A stretch of DNA of 64,000 nt from Polytrichum commune. Lineage: Eukaryota > Streptophyta > Polytrichopsida > Polytrichales > Polytrichaceae. Each line of letters opens with the position of its first letter. Positions within the stretch are counted from its first letter, which is position 1. Below, piece after piece: positions 12,641-23,400 of this stretch. The position numbers were made by a program, and so were the translations under genes. Under the pieces are notes generated by a model. It saw only the letters and a list, made by a program, of their open reading frames with translations, was not told the DNA's origin and ran no database searches. The stretch is taken from assembly GCA_950295325.1 (NCBI GenBank), contig OX485809.1, positions 6,634,001 through 6,698,000 on the forward strand, written 5' to 3'.

Positions 12641-15600
12641 CATCCTAAATCCGCTTTTGACGCTTGAAATGATAATTTTCAAAATTTTTGAGCGGATGAG
12701 ACAATTCCTAAGTTGATCCAACACCCCGAATTGCATCTCTTGGAAGTTGCCACAATAGGGTCACATACCTAAGGTAGGAGCACCTTGAACCGAGAGATTA
12801 AGTACTTGAGATATATGTGGCAACCGTACAAATAAAAAGAAAAATCCATATAGAGAGAAAAAAGAACCAAGTGTATTGCAATTTTTAAATATCCCCCCCC
12901 CTCAATATTCAAATATATACAAAGTTGTCGAAGTGAAAACTATGTTGACATCCGAAACTGTTAGGAGGCCTTGATGTTCACATGGTGAACATTCCCAAAT
13001 CAACATATACTTATTATGCAAGATTTCGAGCGTGTTGGTTTTGGGTGTTGTCTGGGTTTGAGGTGCTCCTACCTTACGTTAGTGGATGCATAAGTGACAT
13101 ATCATTGACATGATTTGTTGTTCGGTGGAAAGTTCATCCTTGGTGTGGAGGGAGGCAGGGTGGATTTGGTAGTGGAGCTCAAAATGCAGAATTGAAAACT
13201 TGTGTGTCGGTGCGTGTCCATGAAACTAGGAGACGTTTTGTGTGTTGAATGGGTGACCGTTTGGGCCCATTGATATAGGAGGCTTCAAGGGCCTCTTTTG
13301 GGGCGGGAGGTTGGGCAAGACCACTTCCTTTTTTCCATTTTTAGAAGCTTGAATCCCGGTGGACCCGGAAATTGTGTTAGGATCATGTCTCTAATACATG
13401 AGAATGGGTGGGTTGTGTTGGTGTTGGGCCATGGGACGGGGCTAGTCTAGATCTAGTACTAGGTAGTTGGAATGGGCGAGGAAGAATGTTTCCGTTAGGG
13501 AAGTGAGTATGGATCGGAGAGATGGAGGTGTGCTCGAGGGCTTTTAGGGCTTAGTCCATGTATTCGTTTTTTTGGTTGCTTAAGAAACTAGTATTGACAG
13601 TTGGAAGGAGGTTGGAAGTTTAGACAAGAATATTCAACTAGAAAATGTGTCCAATTGAATTCCTAGTCAAAGAAGAAAACTTAGTGTGAGTTGCCGGAAT
13701 CGGGAACAACGCATGAGTGAGTTGCATTTCAGCTTCCTCAAGGGACATAAAAAAATAAAAAGAGAAACCCAAGACTTAGATGAAACTCCTTTCCCCTTGA
13801 CCGTGCTGCTCATAGCGAATTCACCCCAAGTTTGAGTCGCATTAGAACCCAACGTAGTATGTGGGTTCAAAAGCAACAAGAGAATGTCAATTCCCAACCC
13901 CAACTCCCCTACGTATAAGCAACTCACCCTTTGGAGTTCTAAGACCTTTGTGGAGATTTCATGAATACTTAAGGCATTCAACTATCACAGAGAAATTAAT
14001 CATAATCTATGATGATTTTATCTTGTGAAATGTGTGATTTATGTTTTCACTATCTGAAACTCTAAGCCACAATCCTCTAGATTGTAATTAAATAAGTCTT
14101 ACACAAGAAATCTTCCACAATTTCATGTGAACTTTTGCTCATATTCGGATTGATTTGCTATCGAAGCTAACTTATTACCTAGGAAGTTCATTGTGTACTT
14201 GAATACCAATCGAAGCATGTCACTTGATTTTACAACACACGTCTTATTTTTGTAGAGAATTCTAATAAGGTAATACACAACATTTTTCCACACAAGTCTC
14301 ATGTTTCTAGGCTCTTTTTCTAGGTAGTTGAATGAAACATTGATTCACCGTTGTTATATTTTAAGGATGACAATGTGGTGGTTGCTTGTCCCTTGTCAAC
14401 ACTATCGAATGATACCTCGGAGGTTGTATTATTGTCATGAATGTCTTCCACTTTTAATACGTGAGGCAAACAATGACATGGTGGCCACTTCCCAATGTCG
14501 GAGGCCAATTATCATACCATGAAGGTTTCAACAAGAATTTTCTCTCCTTAGGGATTCATGAACGCACCTATTACATTGTTTTCTATCACAATGCCACGTT
14601 CTATCCTTCTATCCATGCTCATTAAGTTTCTAACATGCTAATTGGAGATGTCAATGTGGGTATGGACCTCAAAGATACACATTTAATATGTAACTGCTCA
14701 AAGAACCGAAAACGCACATCACTAGATTGAATGGAGGAAAGTCAACCGTTCGTGGAATCCACTTGGCACTATATAGCCATGGAAGGGTGGACCATATATG
14801 TTGCATTTGTGAGGTCATGGAGAGTCCGCACTTTGGAAACTTGTAATATATTCATATCTTCACAAGAGAATTTCATTTTAATAACATTGAACTTGTCATG
14901 GATTTGCCAATCACATGATCAACACAACACTGTGCCCATGTGAGCCAAATGGAGGGCCTATGAAATCACGGAAGGTGTCCACCTTTGTGTGGATAAAAGA
15001 ATACTATTGTGGTTATCTAGGTTACTATAAGTCAACATTTAAGAAGTTGCACCATACTAATACTCATTCAAGTGCACTAAAGCAACATTGGTTTTCTTTT
15101 TAAAAAATGTTTGTAAGTAGGGTCAAAATTCGAATATGTAACTTTGGTATAAACAACATAAATCATGTCAACTTGACTGCTATAAATCTCCATATTGTCT
15201 TTCTCCAACGACTCCGACTAAGTAGAAACCTCACTCCTACTAAGAAACATGAACATAACTTGTGAGAAACAAAGTTTTTGTATGCAATGTGAGTCAACGT
15301 GGATACATAGTTCCTAAATGGACACTCACACTAGATGGTATTTAATGTTGAGGTACCCATCTTTTAGTAAATTTTTATTAAAGAAATTCACTGCAAACAC
15401 TACGTCCTTGTCTAAATTCGCTATTATTTTGCTTTAGACTATCATGTCAAAAATGATTTAGGATTTTTTTGTGGTCATGGTTTTGGACCGTCGACCATGA
15501 TCACGAGAAATCCCAGTTCATTTTACTCATGAAACTTGGTCATGTGTGTAAAACGACCTTAACTACAAATCTGAGAATTTAAGAGTAGTTGCAGCCATAG

Positions 15601-16500
15601 CATTATTCAATTGAGTGATCGTGTTGGGTGGGACCGGGAATATGTCATGTAAAGTGTTAGCATTCTATCTTACATATGCTTGTCAGTAAGTAGATCCAAC
15701 TTGAAAAATGAGCGTTGTCATTGAATATTATTACAATGACATGGCTACTAGCAACTGAATAATATTATGGCTCACGAATTCCTAAGCTACGAATTCACTA
15801 GATCAAGGTGCTAAGGCCCCATGGATCTTACAGAGGTAAAGAGAGTATCTCCTAGCATATGTTTGCAGTCAACCCAATTCACCCAACATGCTTCTACTAG
15901 TCTAATGCGGGGTCTCTTATGCTGGGTTCGGAGTTGAATAAACTCAAGCTCAAGGTAATATTCTCAAACACAAGTCAAATATTAGGAAAATGTCACAGAA
16001 TATTAAGACGCTTAACATGAACATTATTGACCACGTTCAAGATTGTTAATCTGCATGGGGTTGTGTGCTTCCACTGCGTGCACCCAAGAAAGTTCCTCCA
16101 CACTCTTTTTCGGGTGCCGGTGACTTTGTATGATTTTGTGGCAATAGAATAAACTTGTTTCATTTGTCTTAACAATACAAGAAAACGGTAGAACCGTGAA
16201 GCTCTGTCTTTTGCTATGAAAGACTACAATTGTAGCTGATTACTTTGCTCATGCCAATCCATGGCTATTCACTATACCAAACCTTCCTTGGATTTTGTGC
16301 ACCTTCTTCTCAAATACGGGTCAAGGATTGAAGCTACTCATTTATCACCCAATTTAAAAAATAATAATAATCAAAAACTGCCAAAATAACTATAGTTAAC
16401 TAGATTTCTTTTAATGCATTTTAGGGAGCACTTGTATGTATGTATATATATATAAAACTATAGATAACATCCACATTAAATACAGTGGACTAAAAATAAC
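12641..16500. other. Intergenic stretch, nothing recognisable
   Basis: AT-rich DNA with scattered short frames on both strands, none with recognisable domains or splice-consistent continuation. I see no terminal repeats with TSDs in it. Confidence 0.45.
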
Positions 16501-16992
16501 AAGAACAAGTAATGTCCAAGTGTGAACACAAAGTGGTTAGGAAATTTGCTCTTGAAACGAAGAAGTTGATGCATAGTCTCTGTCCTACAGACAGAGCAAA
16601 TAAAAAAAGGTCATGTCCGTGTTATAAAAAAGTTGACTATATTTTCATATTGGGGAAGATTGTTGGGGGGCCCATCTCAAAGAGCAAAAGACTACATCTA
16701 GCCATTCGGTTGCCCGGTCATTTGGTGAGCACGGGGTGCATAAAACATGGACTGCAGTATCCATAGTTTCCAATAAGTCGACCACCCAATCTGTTTAAAA
16801 TTGTAATTACATGCATGGGAGAACTGATCTCTCTATACCAAGTCAAGTTGCTCAAAAACCCAATGAAAACTGCAACAATCCGGATTCTCGTGACCAGTGC
16901 CTGAAGAGTTTTTGGGCATATAGAGTCGGTCAAGATCCATGTGATTCTAAATCCAACCGGTTACATGTTGACATCATCTTCCGGTTTTGCTT

Positions 16993-17217
16993 TCATTCAT
17001 TTGAGGAGGTATATTCCTCTATAGATTCCTCCAAAATGATCAGTAATTCTCCTGAAGTCTCCAACTTCAACTGGTTATTTCTCAAGCTCAACTGCTTCAT
17101 CTGTAACTTGCTGTCAGTTGGTTCCAGACACTGCTCATGACATTTGATTGCAGGAGGGTTACCTATCGATGTGTTAATGACGAGTCTTACATTTCTGAAG
17201 CACGCTCCTCTTGTCAT
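16993..17217 (-). CDS. Unrecognised reading frame, possibly a gene fragment
   Basis: A 74-codon ATG-to-stop frame with better codon texture than its surroundings, rich in Leu, Glu, Ser and Asn in its second half (LSLRNNQLKLETSGELL). That half faintly recalls a leucine-rich repeat or coiled-coil segment, but one motif is not enough to assign it. No adjoining exon could be built. It could be a relic exon or chance. Confidence 0.2.
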   Translation of the reverse strand: MTRGACFRNVRLVINTSIGNPPAIKCHEQCLEPTDSKLQMKQLSLRNNQLKLETSGELLIILEESIEEYTSSNE

Positions 17218-17219
17218 GT

Positions 17220-17838
17220 TTCTGTCGATTGCGTTTGCAAAGGATTGACTTGATAGAACGAGGAGTGATTTATAGGAAAGTAAATTTGGAATGTTTTGCA
17301 GAAGTGTATATCAACTCGTTATGTGTGGTTGGGGGGGGGGGGGCACCGATGCAAATGATGGAATAATTAGCACCAGGGCAACTAAGTTTATGCACATTAT
17401 TAGAGTTTGAAGACGACCAAGAATCACAGACACTAGAAGAAGACTTGTTCGTTACAACCATATGTTGCAACTTGTCCATTGTAACTCATGGCATCATTTT
17501 AAGGTATTTTTACGGAAGGTATTTGGTTGTCAATTGTTCAGAAACATACATAATAAATGAACTGTTTTGGGGTGCAAGCACGGTCAAGTGTACCAAAAAC
17601 GTGTTATGGTATATTAAAAGCATTAATTTTTTCGGGGTCAAATGCCTAAAAGTAGTAGCAAAGTGTTCTTTAAATTGGATTTTATTTGCATGGCAACCTC
17701 TATTCTTGTGTTAAATACTCAAATGTAGAATATCCAGAGGAGATCTTTAAAACTTATCATTAAATATGATGCTCAAAGCAATGGCTACATCTAGTTTTGG
17801 ATGTAAATTTCATGACCCTAAATATTGTAAAGTTGAAG

Positions 17839-17877
<39 letters not shown>

Positions 17878-19332
17878 GTTTTTTTATTGATATTCCTTGA
17901 ATTCATTATAAACTTGAGGCATCATTACAAAACTTGTAGAAAAACATCAATTTAATGTATTTTTTATCATATTTTTTTAAAAAGACAATAACTTGTTCAA
18001 AACGATCACCTACTTGCACACCACTTGCACCGTCTTCTTAAATATGTAGACTTTTCTTGAAAAATGATTTGTCAACATAATTCAAAATTAGTATATAGTT
18101 TTGAACACTTTCACTTGAACCCATGCAGGGTTTAGAAGCTGTCCACTTGATTGTGTTGGCATCCTTTGGTTGTCTATCAAAGAATTTTGATTACAATTTT
18201 TAAACAATTGAAAACCAAATATCTTTGGTTAACAACCAAAAGAATTTTTTTATGTGCTTTCCTGTCATGAGTTACATTGAACAAGTTACAAAAGACAGTT
18301 GTAACAGACAACTTTTTCTTAGTCTAGTGATAATGGACGATTTGGAGACTTCCAACGAGTCGAATTTTGATGAATCCACACCAGCTGTAATAACCACGCT
18401 GTTTGCAGATGGGACATTTCATGAATCAAAGTGAACAAGATCAAACACACGATCGAATTGCCACAGTAACTGCAAAATTTGCTTTACGATTGATGGATTA
18501 TAGGGTTCGCAATTACTAGACAGTGATGAGAGACACTAAAGTATTTACGGAGGATGTGCTTGTCAGTAATTAGTTGTGGTTGTTGACTGTTTATGTGCGG
18601 AGTAAATTACATACACTTTAGCTGCAAAAGTTTAGTAGAATTATGCTCGCCGCACTATGAATGTAAAGCATACTTGAAGCAATCCTTGTCACCACCCAAC
18701 GCAAGGTCAATGTTGCACGTTGAATCAGAGACTTGCTATTGAAATTGGCAGGTATCCGACTTAGATCTCGATCCCTAGAGATTACTTTTTTTTTTGCCAT
18801 TTGGGTTATATAATGTGCTTGGAAATAAAGCACAATTGGATTGTTGGAATGTCTCCTTTACAACTCCATTTGAGATAGATTTCATTTCCAATTCAAAATG
18901 TAGAGCTAGGTAGTTTCAAATCTTTCTACCAACCTCAGGATGGTAATAATTTGTAGCACTTGCAGGGGTCACTACCTTTAGGAATTGGTGTGGAGTTGTT
19001 AAACCATATCAAATAAGCAATATTTTGGAGTTGTTGTTGCATTGTAAGCATTTTTTTAAGACCATAAATTCTAAGAATTATTGTTACAAAAAGTGTTGAG
19101 TCTAATTGATTTTTAAAAATGATATTAGAAAATGAAAATACTTTCTAATCTAAATAAAAGTTGCACTTATGGATCCCTTTGAACGTTCTCTTTCCAAACG
19201 TGTTGCTCAACTTTGTGAAATAACAAATTAGTAGGTCATTAGAGATTACTAGAAGTGGTCAAGAAACATATGCTCTAGAGAGGAGAGTTGCCACCCCAAC
19301 TACTAACTGGATCATAAGGTTGATATTAGTTG
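17220..19332. other. Intergenic stretch with GTT microsatellite
   Basis: No gene is supported. Holds a poly-G run (about 17331-17343) and a GTT repeat of about 13 units (17838-17876). A possible retroposed tail lies near 18781-18795 (a run of T after a weak B-box-like TCTCGATCCC). Confidence 0.45.
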
Positions 19333-19860
19333 TTAAAGGTACGTGAGTCTTAAATGGTTGCTTATTCTAACCAACCTACTTCTACTAAATTACGGAACAC
19401 GAGATTAGTATGACATGGTTGGCAAATCCAAATCTAAGCCACAACCACTCTCCTCATAATTTTAGAGCTCATATGTGTATCTTGTTCAATGTCAATGCGA
19501 AGGTTCTTGAACTCATTAAACGGTCATATAGCACCGCCCCTCCCCCAATTATGCTGAGTACCGAGCCTAGAATGATTGACTTGTTTTGAGCACATAGTCC
19601 GAACTCTTTGAAATATACGTATTTTTGGTGTCCACATAACGTCACTTAACTGACGAACTGTACTTATGGGCCCAGCAATGGATTCGAGAGTAAAGACTCC
19701 GGATGCCAGAATCCCAATGTTGTAGACCGAATATGAAGTCATGGCAACTGAACACAACTCATCAGCTGAGTAATGTTATGATTCTTGGATCCACATTCAC
19801 ATCCACTCAAATATGGTTGTCCGGTTAAAGATAAGTAACCGAATTAGGCAGGTCAACCCT
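19333..19860 (-). mobile_element. AAGGTAGAYG-family MITE, expanded copy
   Basis: Begins TTAAAGGTACGTGAGTCTTA and ends near GTAACCGAATTAGGCAGGTC, with family-interior strings in the reverse orientation: TGGTTGGCAAATCCAAATC, AGAGCTCATATG, GAGCCTAGAATG and GAGCACATAGTCC. It is longer than other copies (about 530 bases) because of unrelated material at about 19640-19790. Confidence 0.55.
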
Positions 19861-20491
19861 TACTTCACAGAGGGCACTGCACCCCGTTGCTCGGGGAATT
19901 AGCCTTTGTGACCCCACACCTAGATTGCCTCCCCATTGAAATCTTGTGGCAGGTTTCTGAACTTTAAAATCAATTACATTTCAATATTTCATGACACACG
20001 CCAGGATTGCATGGAGTTTCGGCAACCGTGCCGACGCTTGCAGCCGCTGACCATGTTCGAAATAGTAGTTTCGATTCATGTGCATCCATGCGTGCAAGCT
20101 GTGTTCCTCAAGGGATCGAGGTGAAGGAGGTATCGTCGGATGCAGTAGTACTGACCTAGTTGCCTCTCATAGCTGTTGGAGGGACCACCTGAGATCATAT
20201 TCGGAGTTGTTAATTGAAGTGCAGGATCTATATATCCTTCTTGGAGGAGTTCTGGAGTTCGATTGATCGATTGGATTTTGCGTGTCTCATATACTGCATC
20301 GATCAAGCAAGCTTGCCGTATTGGTTTCTGTCGACCTAGGTTAGACTGTCAAATGTTTATTAATTAGATCTCCTTCCTTCCTTCCTTCCTCCCTTCTTCT
20401 GCAGATTAAAGTGGTTGTCATCGCGGCCGGCTGGCTGAAGAACTTCATAAGCTCTTCAAGGAGTTCGCGGCGGACGAGTTGCATCACCAAT
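19861..20491 (+). promoter_or_regulatory. Upstream region of the EXORDIUM-CUB gene
   Basis: The 5' flank ends in a CCTT-rich pyrimidine tract and TTCTGCAG (20360-20404), about 90 bases before the ATG. That is a good 3' splice-site shape, so a 5' UTR intron with an upstream leader exon is possible. No confident TATA box was found in this interval. Confidence 0.35.
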
Positions 20492-23400
20492 ATGTCAACA
20501 TCCAGTGCTACAGCTGTGGCTCTGGTTGTGGTGGCTGTATGGGTAGCCCTCGCCGCTCATGGGTGTGAGGCGAGACATAGAGCTCATCAAACAGGCCATA
20601 ATGTAGGCTTCGGCAGGTCTCTAGCTGCGGCTCTTCAGGCTTCCAATGTCACTGGGATGACGTACCGGCCTCCCATCGTCAACTACAAGTACCAAGGTGG
20701 ACCAGTAAGTTATAAGCACACACTAATAAAACATAAATAAAAACTTAATTATGCCTTCCTCATGTGATTGCTGCTGCAGCTCTGCATCACCACCGATCAT
20801 GCATCAACATTCCGTGTGTATATTGTCGACGTAACGGCATCATCAAAATCATGAAGCTATAGCTCAATGATCACCAATTGCTGATGAATTTGGGGGTTTC
20901 AACGTCGGGGATGAGCGAGAGCGAGAGTTGATGCTTCACGCTTTGATCAACGTAGAATGGGCTCTTATATAAACTCGACACGGAGCTAGGCTATGGCCCG
21001 ATCGACTGGCTGCGCTGTTTAGTTGTGTTTGATTTTGGGATGCTTTTGGTCGATCGTGTGTGTAGTCTTTCGTGATACGGAGTGTTGGGAAAGGATTCTA
21101 GGGGGTGTGGTATTGCTTTGGATGGTCTGGTTGGTTGCTTTGCAAGACGGGTTGTTCTGGGAGTCGCTGACTTTGTTGTGGGGATAGAGGACTATTAGAA
21201 ATTGAAATATAATCTGGTTTCGTACATCTAAAAGTTGTGTGACACTGTGTGATGGTGTGTTGACGACTAATTGCGTCCTCGTACAATTTGTATGCAAGCT
21301 TCTGAGGGAAGGGTTTCCCTTCTGAATCATGCAAATTTTTTCCCTGGATCAATTGGGTTTGATCTTCAGCGTTTGACCAAAGGGGTTGATCCACCATGTG
21401 ATATATGGGTTTGTATGCGGATCATGTGGAAGCCGTTCCATGTCCATTCCGTGTGGTAGTTCGTCTCGTGGTTCAATTTTGGGGGTCGCTTTGTTTCTTT
21501 TAAGGGACAGAATTTGATTGGAATGTGATATGGTTTTGTGCATCTTAATGTTGTGTGATGCTGAATGGTGGTGGGGGTACTGTTGACTTGCATCCTGCTG
21601 GAACAACATGATTATCTAACGAAGCTTGAGGTTTACTACTGTCTGATTCATGCACTTGGTTTTGATCTTCCAGGCGCGCATTTGACTAATTTTGGGTGTG
21701 ATCGATCGATGTTAATCAGTCATGTGATGATGGTTCTTGTCTTGCAGATCATCTGAGAACTGATCCATCTCTACGTCGTGTAGTACTTCGTGTGGTTCTA
21801 GTGAGAGTCACTTTGTTTATTGGGGGACAGATTCTGATTGAAATGTTATATGGTTTTGTACACCTCAAAGCTATGGTACGCTAAGTGGTGGTGGGATACT
21901 ACTGACTTGCATCCCGCTGGAACATCATAAATTTGATTTATCCAAGCTTGAGGGGTTACCACCGTCTGGTTCATGCACTTGGTTTTTATCATCCAGGCGC
22001 GCGTTTGACCAATTTTGGGTGTGATCGATCAATAATCATTTCATGGGTCGATGGATTTCGATCGTTTTGCAGATCATCTGGAGATCGATCCACCTCTACT
22101 TTGTATGGTACGGCACCTGGACTGAGACACAGAAGAACCTGGTACGCACGGCTGCCCAGTCACTGACACCGAGCAAGCCCATCACACAGTGGCCAAATCT
22201 GAGCAACCTGTGGCAGATCGAGCGCGAGTTTTACCAGGAGCTTCCCGGGGAGGCCCGCAAGTACGTGAGCGGCTCGGTGACGATCGCAGGCGAGACCGAT
22301 GACCACTACTCACAGGGATCCAACTTCGACAACGGTGCCGATCCCTCCACGATCCTCCTCACGCATGTTGGGAATGGGAAAGGGCAGCTCCCCAAGGACT
22401 TCGACCAGGGGGTTTACTTCCTGTTCGCATCTGGTGATGTGGTGTTGGGGAGTGGGAGCTCATGCTCTTACCACGATTACGCTTGCCCTGGCGGGAATGA
22501 CTCCACCTGCCCCGCCTTGACCGACAACATGGTGTATTCCTTCATCCCGCTCGTGTCTGCGAAGAACGGGCTCCTGCACGGCTGCAACATCTTCCAACAA
22601 CCTGGCAGCAACGGCATGGCTGGTCCCCCTCCTAACAAGGCCATCTCCGCTGACGGAGCCCTCGATGGGCTCGTCAACAGCTTCGTCCACCAGCTCTTCC
22701 GCACTGTTGTCGACCCCTACTTCACCGCCTGGTGTGTCCTTTCACTCTCATTCTCATAGATAGATAGATAGATAGATAGACAGAGAGCGAGAGAGCTTCA
22801 CAAGTTTGGTGGGCCAAGCTAAAAGAATATTATGAGCCTTGTTGATGTGTGCCTAAGGTGGTGGAGCTTGGTGCATTCCTATTTTGGATTGATTTTCAAG
22901 TTCAAGCTGACATGACTAACTTACACATTCAAGTTCGGCTTGAACTCGAAAACCAAATCCCAAATAAGCGGGACCCATCTTGAGACAAAGTTCCACCATC
23001 TTTGGGCACATGCAAGGGTTGAAATCTTTTGCATTGGCCCCCCAAACTTGCAAGCTTTAGGGCAAGGCCACTCACCCTGCATCTGCATCTGCATCTGCAC
23101 TTTTACATACGCGATACAGATGTATATGTAGGGAAGTGGCCGGCCCATTCAACCTACTACTTACATTTGTCGGATGAATTTTTTCCTAGGAAGTAGAACT
23201 CCCTCCATTTTGTTAAAATAAGCAGGGAGCCTGCTATTCAAGTAGGACAAAGCTCTTTATGCAGTACACTCACTAAAAACAACCTGAATTAGTAGCTAGT
23301 TAGTTGGAGATAGGTAATACACATTGAGCTGACGACAACCATGCACCACCCATGCCTGCATTCCCGAAGTCATTGTTCTCTTTGAAGAAGATTGAACTCA

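Noticed and set aside
18660-18800. Possible second SINE (weak B-box-like string followed by a T run)
   Set aside because: No flanking direct repeat was found and the B box is poor.
20405-20491. In-frame extension of the EXORDIUM-CUB frame upstream of the chosen ATG, and a second overlapping frame with protein-like texture
   Set aside because: There is no ATG in the extension, a signal peptide begins cleanly at 20492, and a likely splice acceptor precedes it. The other frame stops soon and has no family match.
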